This document shows, piece by piece, positions 6,445 through 16,390 of a stretch of 46,843 nucleotides of DNA (positions within the stretch are counted from its first letter, which is position 1; each line of letters opens with the position of its first letter). The notes beneath the pieces were generated by a model, which was not told the origin of the DNA, searched no databases, and saw only the letters and a program-made list of their open reading frames with translations. A program made the translations under genes and the position numbers. The stretch covers positions 1 through 46,843 of the forward strand of contig JAFUNS010000011.1 of assembly GCA_017472925.1 (NCBI GenBank), in the 5' to 3' direction. The DNA comes from Bacteroides sp. GTDB taxonomy: Bacteria > Bacteroidota > Bacteroidia > Bacteroidales > Bacteroidaceae.

Positions 6445-9255
6445 TTAGAATGCTACCTGAACACCGAGGTTGTAGAAACGGGTTTGAGGAGCTGAGCCAA
6501 TACTCATTTCAAGAATATCGCGTTCTTTCGCAATGGTAAGAAGGCTATTACCGCTTACATATACAGAAGCACCCTTAACGAAGCTCTTTCCGAACAAGCT
6601 CTTTGGGAAGTCGTATGTCAACTGTACCTTAGCCAAATCGAAACGAGAAGTTGAGTAGAGCCAGAAGTCTGATGTCTGGTAGTTATTGGCACCATTACCA
6701 GTAGTCAGACGTGGATAAGTTGCAGTAGCGGCTGTTTCTGGAGTCCAGCGGTCGCGAACAGCTGCAGAATACTTATCTTCACCTTTCACCCACCAATAGC
6801 TGTTGTCACGGACACCATGGCCACCAAAGCCACCTACTCCAAGCATGAAGAGTGTAAAGTTCTTATACTTCAAAGTCAAATTAACGCCCAATGTAGAAGG
6901 TGCACCATACCAGCCACCCTTAGCGAGTTCCACCTGGTCCTTGTTGTCAATTACATTGTCACCGTTCTGGTCCTTATACTTCAAGTCACCAGGAGCGATA
7001 GTCTGACCAAACCAAGATTGGTCAGCAGAAGCTTGGATATCTGCATTGTCCTTGAAGAAGCCTAAACATTCATACCCCCAAACAGTGTCGAGCGGCTTAC
7101 CTTCACGGTACTGATACTTATCAGCATAGTTGGTATCATCACGCTTGGTTGCCTTGGTAGTATAATAGGTATAATTTGCACCAATCTGGAATCCGAAATC
7201 ACCAAATTGCTTCTTGTAGTTCACAGCAATATCGAAACCGGTACGCTGATCATCATTAAAGTTAATGTATGGACGGAAAGAAGATTCCGGATAGTATACC
7301 ATAAAGTAACTTGGCATTTGGTTAGTTGCTTCAATAATCTGACCGGTAGTCTTGTTGGTAAAGAACGATGCATCGAAAGTCAATGCACGATCAAGCAACG
7401 AACCACGAAGGTTTACAGACAATTCCTTGCGATGGATATAGCTCAAATCATCATTAGCACCGCGCTTGGACTGTACACCAGCATGACCAGACATACCGTT
7501 CCAATCCCACCAACCACCACTTTGATAAGCGCCCAAATACATGTAATATTCATTGATACCAAGGTCGGTTACGATGTCACTGTAGCTTGCGCTAAGAACC
7601 AAGTCATTGAATAGACCATCTTCCATGAAGCTTTCGCGAGCCAAGTTCCAACCCAAAGTAACGGATGGAGAGAAACCAGCACGATTACCTTCAGGAAGTT
7701 TAGCTGACCAAGGTGCTGCCAAAGCTAATTCTGCATAATACTTACGATCAAAGTTATAACCCAACTGAAGACCCAAGTTTGCATTAGATACTTTGTGGTA
7801 TACAGCTGATTCTGACTGTTGATAGCCATTAGCAACCAACATGGCAGTTACGTTATGAACATCGTTGAAAGTACGTACATAATCAAAGTGAGCATTGAAT
7901 GCAATAGTTTGATTGTCGGTAGAACCAGAGATATTCTGAACACCTGAATGCTTGTCTACTGTTTCGAAGTTATCGAGACCGATAATCACATCCTGACCAT
8001 TGTATTCGCTCCATGTCGGGGTAAAGGTTGCATAGGTATTGTTAAACGCTGTAGTATAAGCGGTACGATAGTCAACACCTACCATAGCATGGAAGCTAAG
8101 ACCTTTGGTTACAGAGCTAAGGTCTACATCTACACCAGCATCGAATTGGAACTGACGGCTTGTCCAAGTATTTTCGCCGGCAAAATAATAGTCAGCAAAA
8201 ATGTTGGTAAGGTCAGTCTGAGCACCACCGAGGAAGCAGCCATTAATGAAATTCTTTGTTGTACCAATCAAAGAATTGGGCTGTGCTGCATTCGGGTCAA
8301 TGTATGACAATGGAATAAGCGGAGCTACACGGTTAGGACGGAAAGTAGATGCTGCTTCCCAATATGACCCACCATTAGCCGATTTCGAGTTGTAATATGT
8401 AGCGTTGGCATTTACATAAGCATTGATAAACTTATTCAATTTCACGTCTACATTACCACGAACATTGAAACGGTCAACGTAGTTGTTTTCTGCTTCACCA
8501 AACTTGAAGAAATCACCTTGACGATAGTAACTTACATTGGCATAGAACTTGGCACGTTCGTTACCACCTTCAATTTCGGCTGTTACATCGGTACGGTTAT
8601 AAGCCTTCTTGATGTATTCATCACTGTAGAACTCTACATCCGGATAACGATAAGGATTCGCACCTGAAGCATACTTTGCAATGGTTTCGTAACTATAAAG
8701 CGGATCAGCGATACCGTCGTTAGCACGAGCTTCATTATAAAGTGTCATGTATTCGGCAGCACCCAAATATTCGGGATAGGCCTTAGCTACTGCCCAACCG
8801 GTATTGGCGCGTACGTTAACAGAAAGGCCATCAGTAACCTTACCACGTTTGGTAGTAATAAGGATAGCACCATTGGCCGCTTTGCTACCATAGAGCACAA
8901 CTGCCTGAGCGCCCTTCAAGAAAGTAATGCTTTCAATTTCGTCCGGCTTCACATTGTTAGCCTCACGTGGAACACCATCAATAAGTACGAGCTGTTCTGT
9001 GTAACCCCACATTCCTGCTCCATTGAAACCTGATACATAACCCTGCATATTGTCAAGGCTATAAGTATTGTAATTCTTCTCCATCAACTCAGCTATGTTG
9101 ACTGAAGAGACACCACCCATAATGTCTTCTTTTGCTACCTTGCGGAAAGCTACATTGACAAGAGTGCTATCCTCGGCAACTTCCTGTGCCAGCACCGGAG
9201 TGACAGCTGTACAGATAGCGAGAAACGCGAGAAGTTTTTTTGATATCTTGTTCAT
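6445..9255 (-). CDS. xusC: SusC-type TonB-dependent transporter, second pair (XusC)
   Basis: 936 residues. A Sec signal ends VLAQ (~24). The plug domain follows after only ~25 residues, recognised by LVLIDGVPREANNV and by ITFLKGAQAVVLYGSKAANG, then the beta-barrel to the C-terminal Phe. The carboxypeptidase-regulatory-like domain found at the front of most SusC proteins, and the VVVGYG segment near the TonB box, are missing; XusA upstream has both. Outer-membrane import of xylo-oligosaccharides with XusD is inferred from context. It starts 43 bases after xusB. The short N-terminus is intact at sequence level: ATG, signal peptide and open frame are all present, so this looks natural and not a frameshift. 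Confidence 0.92.
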   Translation of the reverse strand: MNKISKKLLAFLAICTAVTPVLAQEVAEDSTLVNVAFRKVAKEDIMGGVSSVNIAELMEKNYNTYSLDNMQGYVSGFNGAGMWGYTEQLVLIDGVPREANNVKPDEIESITFLKGAQAVVLYGSKAANGAILITTKRGKVTDGLSVNVRANTGWAVAKAYPEYLGAAEYMTLYNEARANDGIADPLYSYETIAKYASGANPYRYPDVEFYSDEYIKKAYNRTDVTAEIEGGNERAKFYANVSYYRQGDFFKFGEAENNYVDRFNVRGNVDVKLNKFINAYVNANATYYNSKSANGGSYWEAASTFRPNRVAPLIPLSYIDPNAAQPNSLIGTTKNFINGCFLGGAQTDLTNIFADYYFAGENTWTSRQFQFDAGVDVDLSSVTKGLSFHAMVGVDYRTAYTTAFNNTYATFTPTWSEYNGQDVIIGLDNFETVDKHSGVQNISGSTDNQTIAFNAHFDYVRTFNDVHNVTAMLVANGYQQSESAVYHKVSNANLGLQLGYNFDRKYYAELALAAPWSAKLPEGNRAGFSPSVTLGWNLARESFMEDGLFNDLVLSASYSDIVTDLGINEYYMYLGAYQSGGWWDWNGMSGHAGVQSKRGANDDLSYIHRKELSVNLRGSLLDRALTFDASFFTNKTTGQIIEATNQMPSYFMVYYPESSFRPYINFNDDQRTGFDIAVNYKKQFGDFGFQIGANYTYYTTKATKRDDTNYADKYQYREGKPLDTVWGYECLGFFKDNADIQASADQSWFGQTIAPGDLKYKDQNGDNVIDNKDQVELAKGGWYGAPSTLGVNLTLKYKNFTLFMLGVGGFGGHGVRDNSYWWVKGEDKYSAAVRDRWTPETAATATYPRLTTGNGANNYQTSDFWLYSTSRFDLAKVQLTYDFPKSLFGKSFVKGASVYVSGNSLLTIAKERDILEMSIGSAPQTRFYNLGVQVAF

Positions 9256-9298
9256 ATTACTTAATATTCTTTGTTTTTAATAGAAAATTCCGCATTCA

Positions 9299-11263
9299 TT
9301 ACCAACCCGGATTTTGTCCGAATTCAGCATAGAGATAAACGTCATCATTATGGAATGGGAAGAGATAGTGTTGTGTGCTAAATACACGTTCAACAATGAT
9401 TTCTTCTCTCCAACCTGTAACTTCTGCATCACGTGGGTCGTTCTTAGCAAAATCAAAGTCGCCTACACGACGGAACTCTTGTGAAGTCTTGATGTTGTAA
9501 GGATACTCGGTAAGGAGCAACCAACGTTGAAGGTCGTTCCAACGGAAACCTTCGAATGCCAATTCACAAGCACGTTCACGACGAACTTCATCCATGAATT
9601 TCTTAGAATCGGCAGTAAACTTGTCGGCTACAGGAGCAGCACCTACACGTTCGCGAAGGATATTGATGGCTTCTACAGCGGTCTTACCATAGCTACCACT
9701 CTTATAGTTAGCACCTTGAACAGCAGCACAAGCTTCGGCATACATCAAATAAATATCGGCCAAACGCATGTATGGCAAATAAGTTTGAAGAGCACCACCC
9801 CAGTTATACATACCATCATACTTGTTATTCTGATGAGGAACCAATTTCTGACAGAAATAACCGGTACGAGAACCGCTACTTGGATCTCTCATCTTTTCTG
9901 CTTCAGGATTTGTTCCGTTAGGAGTCTGCAACGGGAGATACTGATAAACAGCATCGGCTGCTGCCGGGTCGTTGTTGATAAACTTGAAACCATCGAACAT
10001 GATGTCGTGATAGAAACGAGGGTCACGATCCTTAAAAGGATGTGTCGGGTCAAAACCTGATTCTGGATCGTCCAAAGGCAAACCGTTAGCCATACCGTAA
10101 GCGTAGTTTACATAGTTGGCTGTTGGCATGTGGATAACCGCATCGTGCTCTACCAAACCGTTCACCTTAGGTCCCCACAACTTAGCAAAGTTCCAGTTAG
10201 AACCGTTAATGTCAGGCATCGGACCACGCATGATAGCTTCTACTGAACCCGGCATTTGCCAGTTCTTACCAGTAGTATAGAAGATATCAGAGTAGTTTGT
10301 AGTAGCACTCTTATCAGGAGTGTGATTGTAGATATCAGTATACTTATATTCAGCAAGAGCATAAGGAGTAGAACCACCTTCTACCAAAGCAAGGGCTTTA
10401 CCCAAAGCATCGGCTGCACGCTTAGCCATTTCTGTATCATACTGATAAGTCAATGTAAGATTCTGTGCACCGGTTGAAGCACCGTGTACATTGAACGGAG
10501 AAGCGGCATAAAGAAGAACCTTACCCAAATAACCAAGAGCACAAGCACTTGTTATACGGAGGTCATTATGTCCCTTTGTACGAAGACCAGCAGGGTGATT
10601 ATCCCAGTTGTCTGGCAACAATTGGGCTGCACGTTCATAATCTGCAGCACACTTTTCAGCACATTCCTTGAAAGAAAGGCGTGGGAGCAAGAGTTCATCA
10701 CTTGGTTCGAATGCCTTGTCGATATAAGGCAGACCACCAAAATAATTCATCAACTCGTTATGCCACCATGCACGGAAGAAAAGAAGCTGACCTTCAATGG
10801 CTTCACGTTCAGCATTAGAACCCTGGAACTTATCGAGGTTCTCAAGACCAATGTTGCAATGACGGATACAGAACCATGCATGTTCCAATGAGTGACTGAA
10901 CTTATCAGAAGATGTAGGATCCAATGCACTTGAATGCAAGTAAGACTGGGCATCGCTATACCAATGACGATAGTTACCGATATCCATCTGGTGAGTCAGG
11001 TGAGAATCACCCAAACCTGCATTCATAATTTCGTCTTCTCCCCAATTGAATGTACAGCACCAAAAATTGGATTCCTTGTTAGGAATACAGTTATAGACGA
11101 GTTCAACAAATCCCTGGAAGTTGTTGAAGTTCTTGAAAGCTGCTTCAGTGTCTACATCTGAATCAGGTTCCTTGTCAAGATAGTCGGTGCAAGAAGAGAA
11201 GCTAAAAGATAAAGCGAAAGCCGCTATACCTATATATATATACTTATTTAAAAAGCTTTTCAT
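9299..11263 (-). CDS. xusB: SusD/RagB-family lipoprotein, first pair (XusB)
   Basis: 654 residues from the chosen ATG. That start puts two lysines right before the hydrophobic core and the lipobox FSSC at Cys25. An in-frame ATG at 11275 would add MEFD, whose acidic residues are unusual ahead of a signal peptide, so the start is likely but not certain. The SusD fold is shown by the helical N-terminal half, including EGQLLFFRAWWHNELMNYFG, and by the C-terminal VRRERACELAFEGFRWNDLQRW signature. It should pair with XusA as surface lid. The gap to the xusA stop is 15 bases (3 from the alternative start), so the two are probably translationally coupled. Confidence 0.92.
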   Translation of the reverse strand: MKSFLNKYIYIGIAAFALSFSFSSCTDYLDKEPDSDVDTEAAFKNFNNFQGFVELVYNCIPNKESNFWCCTFNWGEDEIMNAGLGDSHLTHQMDIGNYRHWYSDAQSYLHSSALDPTSSDKFSHSLEHAWFCIRHCNIGLENLDKFQGSNAEREAIEGQLLFFRAWWHNELMNYFGGLPYIDKAFEPSDELLLPRLSFKECAEKCAADYERAAQLLPDNWDNHPAGLRTKGHNDLRITSACALGYLGKVLLYAASPFNVHGASTGAQNLTLTYQYDTEMAKRAADALGKALALVEGGSTPYALAEYKYTDIYNHTPDKSATTNYSDIFYTTGKNWQMPGSVEAIMRGPMPDINGSNWNFAKLWGPKVNGLVEHDAVIHMPTANYVNYAYGMANGLPLDDPESGFDPTHPFKDRDPRFYHDIMFDGFKFINNDPAAADAVYQYLPLQTPNGTNPEAEKMRDPSSGSRTGYFCQKLVPHQNNKYDGMYNWGGALQTYLPYMRLADIYLMYAEACAAVQGANYKSGSYGKTAVEAINILRERVGAAPVADKFTADSKKFMDEVRRERACELAFEGFRWNDLQRWLLLTEYPYNIKTSQEFRRVGDFDFAKNDPRDAEVTGWREEIIVERVFSTQHYLFPFHNDDVYLYAEFGQNPGW

Positions 11264-11278
11264 ATCAAATTCCATTTA

Positions 11279-14200
11279 TTAAAGATTAAACTTGACACCA
11301 AAGTTAATACGTTTCATAGTAGGATATGCACCAGTTGCACCACCATTACTTGAGAAGTTTGACTCACGGTCGTCCGGCATGCGGGTCCAGAGCCAAAGGT
11401 TATTACCACTGACGTAGAGCTTAAGATCGTTCAAACCTAACTTCTTAATCCAACCATCAGTCCATGTATAGGCAATTTCAACATTCTTCAAACGGATATA
11501 AGAACCGTCGCAAAGATATTGTGTACCATGATAATAAGAAGGTGTACTTGAGAAACGCGGTGTTACTACATCGGCATTTTCATGATCAAGACTCCACCAT
11601 GTACCTTGGTCGTAAACGTTTGTCTGATTTACGTCAGAAAGAGAAATCATGGTTACATCACGAGTAACATTGGTTACACCGTAGAACTGTGCAAACATTG
11701 AGAATCCCTTATATTCAAAACCAAGAGTAGCATTGTAAGTATTCTGAGGAGTACCTGTAAAGCCTGTAGGAGCTGAGTCGTCGTCATTAACCACACCATC
11801 ACCATTGAAGTCGACAATGTAGTAGTCGCCCGGCAATTTTTGGTTATCGTTTGAATTATGCTTTGGAGAACCATAAAGGTCATCATATGACTGCATCATA
11901 CCCTTGTCAAGATGAGCGTGAGTCTGACCGATAGCATAACCTGCAGCACGCTGATAAGCCGGCTTCAAAGGAGCATCGTCCTTAATGAGAATTTCATTTT
12001 CTGCATGGGTCATGTTCATGTTAGCCCAAAGACGCAAATTGTTTGCAAGAGTCTTGTTAAAGCGAAGTTCAATTTCATAACCGTTAGTTTCTACTTCACC
12101 CTTGTTTACCCATGATGGCTTTGCACCATAGTAATTAGGTACAGCACGTTCATTACCATTAACCAAAATGTCTGTACGCTTGTCGCGGAAGATTTCAATG
12201 TTACCGGCAATCAAACCATCAAACAAGCTATAATCGATACCAATATTAGTCTTCTTCACAGTTTCCCAGTGAATATCAGGGTTACCAACAACAGCTTCGC
12301 GGTACCAAGTATAAGGAGACTTACCCTGATTAACATCCAGATAAGAAGCACCATTTTGACCACCGCCCATGGCCCATTGAGTCTGATAAAGGAAACGTTC
12401 ACCTACATTGTCATCACCAATTTCACCATAAGAAGCACGAACCTTCAACATATCAATGATATGCTTTTCACGCAAAGCCTTCATGAAAGGTTCTTCAGAA
12501 ATCATCCAACCGATAGCACCTGAGCTGAAGAATGCGAAACGATTTTCGGCAGAGAACTTTTCAGAACCGTTGTAAGCACCGTTGTATTCTGCGAAATAAC
12601 GAGAATTCCAATCGTATGTAGCACGGAATACCCAGTCTTCACGATAAGTAGGAATCATTGAACCCCAAGCTGTTTCCTGACGTCCGAAGAGACCCATCGC
12701 TGTTACATTGTGCTTGCCAAACTGACGAGCCCAATTGAGCTGTGCCTGATAGTTGAGGTTACGTTGAGTGGACCAGTCTTGTACTTTACCACCTTGAGTG
12801 GTCCACTTGTTACCTACTGCATAGTCATAGTGGTCGTATGCTTCGTAAGAGTTCTTATAACTTACATTACCAGTTTCAGGATCAATCCACTTCAACTGAA
12901 TAGGAGTATAAAGGTCGTTTACACCACGGTCACCTTCTACAAAGGTATTGTCCCAAGAAATCATAGCACGAGCGCTAAGACCCTTAGTAATGAAGTCGAG
13001 CTTTTGTTCAAGAACGAAGTCGGTTGTCAAACGAGTGGTTGTAACAGTCTGTTGACCACCGGCAGCAATGCTTTGCGCAGCATTTGACACGTTAGTACCA
13101 TGAGGCAAATAACCCCAAGAACCATCTGAATAAACCGGCAAGAACACATCCGGACCAATGTTATAAATACCTGCCCACTGTTGTGAAATCTGCCAGTCAT
13201 TATTAACACTGTTACTCCAAGGAGACTTACGAACACCGTTAGAACCTGCAATATTCACTTTGAATACAGTAGTCTTTGTGATGTTGAAGTCAAGATTTGA
13301 ACGGATGTTAAAACGCTTATAGTCGTAACCAGTGTTATAATTACGGCCACTAGGGAACTGACGATAAAGGTCACCTTCACTTACGAAGTCCACAGCAGCA
13401 TAATACTTCACAAATCTTGTACCACCGGCCACATTGATGTTTGCATTATAAGACATGGTATAGTCTTTGAACAATGCATCCTGCCAATCAACGTTAGGAT
13501 AACGTTCCATTTGTTCAATGGTAGTTTGATTGCGATAGTTTTCAATGAAGCTCATAGGTTTCATATACTTTGAGAAGTTGTCCGGGTTAAGGTTCAACTC
13601 ATGCTCAACAGCTGTATTACGAGCAATCATACCGTCATAAGAATCCAATTTATCCGGCAACTTAGAAGGAATCTTCATGACTGCATTGGCGGAAACACTG
13701 ATTTGTGCCTTACCTTCCTGACCACGTTTTGTAGTAATCAAGATAACACCGTTAGCACCTTTCACACCATATACTGCTGTTGCAGAAGCATCCTTCAATA
13801 CAGAAATAGAAGCAACTGATTGCATTTCTACAGAACTCATCGGACGTTCAATACCATCGACAAGCACAAGAGGCGCTGAATTGTTCCATGAAGAAGCACC
13901 ACGAATAACGATTTCCGGTTCTTCTTCACCAGGCATACCTGAAGATGCTGTTGTTACCACACCAGGGAGGTTACCTGTAAGGGCTGTACCAATATCAGAG
14001 ATACCGGCTGCACGTTCAAGCACCTTACCTGTTGTTTGAGTAATGGCACCCACAACCGAAGCCTTTTTCTGTTGACCATAACCTACAACAACCACTTCTT
14101 CCAGTTGTTGAGAATCGTCTACCAAATCAATTTTCATCAGTGATTGGGTAGCTTTTACCTCCTTTGTCTGCATACCGACAAAAGATACAACAAGGACAGC

Positions 14201-14422
14201 ATTATTGGGTACACTCAGTTCAAAATTACCGTCTATATCTGTGATTGTACCTATTGAATTATTACCTTTTAAAACAACCGAGGCACCAATGACGGGTTCA
14301 CCGTTGCTGTCCACAACAATCCCTTTCGCCGTAAACTGCTGGGCTGCTGCGGTAAGACAGCAGAACAACATCAGAATAATCAGCGAAGGAATCTTCCGAA
14401 TTTGTTTCATTAAATTTTTCAT
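11279..14422 (-). CDS. xusA: SusC-type TonB-dependent transporter, first pair (XusA)
   Basis: 1047 residues. A Sec signal ends in the AAAQQ region (~27); a carboxypeptidase-regulatory-like beta domain (~29-105: VDSNGEPVIGASVVLKG, TDIDGNFEL) precedes the EEVVVVGYG segment; then the plug (VLVDGIERPMSSV; LKDASATAVYGVKGANG) and a long barrel. There is no STN domain, so no sign of anti-sigma signalling. Its role is TonB-driven import of xylo-oligosaccharides with XusB. It lies 148 bases after the GH43 gene, the widest gap in the locus, where I find no TAnnTTTG box on this strand, so it may be read from the GH43 promoter. A second Met at residue 5 is an alternative start. Confidence 0.93.
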   Translation of the reverse strand: MKNLMKQIRKIPSLIILMLFCCLTAAAQQFTAKGIVVDSNGEPVIGASVVLKGNNSIGTITDIDGNFELSVPNNAVLVVSFVGMQTKEVKATQSLMKIDLVDDSQQLEEVVVVGYGQQKKASVVGAITQTTGKVLERAAGISDIGTALTGNLPGVVTTASSGMPGEEEPEIVIRGASSWNNSAPLVLVDGIERPMSSVEMQSVASISVLKDASATAVYGVKGANGVILITTKRGQEGKAQISVSANAVMKIPSKLPDKLDSYDGMIARNTAVEHELNLNPDNFSKYMKPMSFIENYRNQTTIEQMERYPNVDWQDALFKDYTMSYNANINVAGGTRFVKYYAAVDFVSEGDLYRQFPSGRNYNTGYDYKRFNIRSNLDFNITKTTVFKVNIAGSNGVRKSPWSNSVNNDWQISQQWAGIYNIGPDVFLPVYSDGSWGYLPHGTNVSNAAQSIAAGGQQTVTTTRLTTDFVLEQKLDFITKGLSARAMISWDNTFVEGDRGVNDLYTPIQLKWIDPETGNVSYKNSYEAYDHYDYAVGNKWTTQGGKVQDWSTQRNLNYQAQLNWARQFGKHNVTAMGLFGRQETAWGSMIPTYREDWVFRATYDWNSRYFAEYNGAYNGSEKFSAENRFAFFSSGAIGWMISEEPFMKALREKHIIDMLKVRASYGEIGDDNVGERFLYQTQWAMGGGQNGASYLDVNQGKSPYTWYREAVVGNPDIHWETVKKTNIGIDYSLFDGLIAGNIEIFRDKRTDILVNGNERAVPNYYGAKPSWVNKGEVETNGYEIELRFNKTLANNLRLWANMNMTHAENEILIKDDAPLKPAYQRAAGYAIGQTHAHLDKGMMQSYDDLYGSPKHNSNDNQKLPGDYYIVDFNGDGVVNDDDSAPTGFTGTPQNTYNATLGFEYKGFSMFAQFYGVTNVTRDVTMISLSDVNQTNVYDQGTWWSLDHENADVVTPRFSSTPSYYHGTQYLCDGSYIRLKNVEIAYTWTDGWIKKLGLNDLKLYVSGNNLWLWTRMPDDRESNFSSNGGATGAYPTMKRINFGVKFNL

Positions 14423-14468
14423 TACGATTAGTTTAAGAATTTATAATTCATTTCATTTCTTTGTTGGT

Positions 14469-14493
14469 TTGGGCACGGCTATCGTCGCCCCAA
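14469..14493 (-). other. Stem-loop in the GH43-xusA spacer
   Basis: In the 148-base spacer the minus-strand RNA can fold a roughly 9-bp stem closed by TTGGG and CCCAA, with two bulged bases and a five-base loop. No T-run follows, so it is not a standard terminator. It might be an RNA processing or stability element that sets GH43 apart from xusA expression; this is inference. Confidence 0.35.
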
Positions 14494-14570
14494 TCCTGGG
14501 ATTACATTTCACTTTTTTTCATTCATGCTTTTCACGTTTTATTTAAGGGTTTAACTTATATGGATTGTTC

Positions 14571-16295
14571 TCATTTTCTTGTAGCATATAAAGCGATGGT
14601 AGTGCCTGTAAAGCCACCGGCTACAGCTGTTGACAAATATCCGGCATCTACCTTTTCACAAAGTTTGTTCCAAGTTTTTCCACCATTGACTGAATAAAGG
14701 AAATCAAATGTCAATCCGGTTGTTGACACCACCTTCAAATCGAAACATGTCGATTCTGAAGATACTTTTTCAGAAGCCAATACAGAATCTTCTTCTCTTC
14801 CTATCTGGATCAATGAAACTGTTCTACCTGCTTCCGATTCGGCTACAGCCATGAAATACTGATGGAATTCATCCTTGAACAACAAAAGGCCAGCTTTTTC
14901 ATCCACACATTGAGGGTTGAAATACATACGGGTTTCAGCTTCAAACTGATGATGCTGCAAACGACGACATACCATAGCGGGTACTACTCGTTCTTTTGAG
15001 CTCTTAGTAGCACATTTCAAAGTCAGATATCCCGGAGTTTCGGTCAATGAATACAAATCAGTAGCAGGACCACGAAGGGTCATCCATTGCATACCTAATG
15101 TACTATCATTGAATTCTTCCTTTACATCAAAATTACCGAATGTCAGTTCTTGCTGGCGAGTAACTCCACTGCGGGCCTGTACCAAAGGCAAAGATTCATT
15201 TCCCTGAGTGATATAGGGGAAACCATCGTCACTCCATTTCACCGGCATCAAGAAAGTTTCACGCCCCAAATTCTCGAAGCGGTTGTTAATAGGACGACAG
15301 GCCAAGAAAACAGCCCACCAATCACCTTCGGCAGCTTGTATCAAATCGGCGTGTCCGGCACAAGTAATGGGATTGGGTCTGTTAGGGCTTAAATGACGTT
15401 GAGTAAGGATAGGATTATTCTTCCAAGCCACGAACGGTCCCCAAGGTGAATCGCTACGGAATATCACTTCCGAATGGTTCACACTGGTACCACCTTCGGC
15501 ATCCATCAAGAAATATTTGCCATTAATCTTATACATGTGAGGACCTTCAATCCAAATAGGCTTTTCTTCGGGGTGAACTCCTTTATTGATCAAAATCTTT
15601 CGAGGACCTACCATACGGTCGTTCTTCCAATCAAATTCTTGAACACGAATGGTACGATGTCCATCATATTCCGGTTTATAGTCGGGAGCATCATCGTTAT
15701 TCACTACATAAGCCTTACCATCCTCATCAAAAAAGATACTGGGATCTATCCCTCCTACTTCGGGCACCATGATAGGATCACTCCATTCACCGAAAGGGTC
15801 TTTTGTCTTGACATAGAAATTACCGGCACCTACATTGGTTGTAATCATGTAATAAGTTTTGTTATGAGGATTGTAGCTAATGGCTGGTGCGAAGATACCT
15901 CCACTCACATGCTGTTTCTCCATGTTCACCAATTGAGAAGGGCGACTCAACACATGTCCCACTTGCTTCCAGTTCACCAAATCACGGCTATGGAAGATAG
16001 GCACCCCCGGGAAATAGGTAAATGTGGAAGTAACCAAGAAATAATCTCCTTCCCCGTTGGTACAAATACTGGGATCGGAATACCAACCCGGCAATATGGG
16101 AGTATAGAAACTGTCATTACCTGGCAAAGGATTCTCCTCATAAAAACGATCCTTGCCCTGATAAGTGAAATTATCAAACAGCGCTACAGAATTCCCAATC
16201 TCGGGTCCCACGTTTTTACTCGACAAACCGCATCCACTTAGGGCAATCCCCGAAGCGATGGTCAGCAGTAATTGGGTAAAGATTTTGTTTTTCAT
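14571..16295 (-). CDS. GH43-family glycosidase lipoprotein (beta-xylosidase/arabinofuranosidase type)
   Basis: 574 residues; lipoprotein signal ends LSGC (Cys22). The five-bladed GH43 propeller spans ~65-375 with the expected triad: base Asp74 in WYSDPSI, pKa-tuning Asp184 in GGIDPSIFF and acid Glu250 in IEGPHMYK. A C-terminal beta-sandwich (~395-574), as in XynB-like GH43 enzymes, likely shapes the active site. The FPGVPIFHSRDLVNW and LMDAEGGT segments resemble the XynB/GH43_11-12 group, so removal of xylose or arabinose from xylo-oligosaccharides is likely, but I cannot choose between them. It is the first gene of the xylan locus and has its own promoter box at 16336-16343. Confidence 0.88.
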   Translation of the reverse strand: MKNKIFTQLLLTIASGIALSGCGLSSKNVGPEIGNSVALFDNFTYQGKDRFYEENPLPGNDSFYTPILPGWYSDPSICTNGEGDYFLVTSTFTYFPGVPIFHSRDLVNWKQVGHVLSRPSQLVNMEKQHVSGGIFAPAISYNPHNKTYYMITTNVGAGNFYVKTKDPFGEWSDPIMVPEVGGIDPSIFFDEDGKAYVVNNDDAPDYKPEYDGHRTIRVQEFDWKNDRMVGPRKILINKGVHPEEKPIWIEGPHMYKINGKYFLMDAEGGTSVNHSEVIFRSDSPWGPFVAWKNNPILTQRHLSPNRPNPITCAGHADLIQAAEGDWWAVFLACRPINNRFENLGRETFLMPVKWSDDGFPYITQGNESLPLVQARSGVTRQQELTFGNFDVKEEFNDSTLGMQWMTLRGPATDLYSLTETPGYLTLKCATKSSKERVVPAMVCRRLQHHQFEAETRMYFNPQCVDEKAGLLLFKDEFHQYFMAVAESEAGRTVSLIQIGREEDSVLASEKVSSESTCFDLKVVSTTGLTFDFLYSVNGGKTWNKLCEKVDAGYLSTAVAGGFTGTTIALYATRK

Positions 16296-16335
16296 GCTAT
16301 AATGTTTTTAGTTTCGTTACTACATATTTCGGCAA

Positions 16336-16343
16336 CAAAAGTA
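16336..16343 (-). promoter_or_regulatory. -7 promoter box for GH43 and the xylan locus
   Basis: On the minus strand this reads TACTTTTG, a full match to the Bacteroidetes TAnnTTTG box, ending 40 bases before the GH43 ATG. No clear TTTG -33 element sits at the usual spacing, as often seen in activator-dependent promoters. Confidence 0.6.
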
Positions 16344-16390
16344 TTTCTCTTCATCCAAACAACCGAAAAAACATATTACACGTTGTTTTG

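Noticed and set aside
14488-14506. CCAATCCTGGGATTAC, reminiscent of a eukaryotic Alu fragment
   Set aside because: Only a short coincidental match within a normal bacterial spacer; flanking bases do not continue the similarity.
15474-16241. Long plus-strand frame (255 codons) opposite GH43
   Set aside because: Shadow of the GH43 gene, whose catalytic motifs and signal peptide are on the other strand; no signal or domain in the plus frame.
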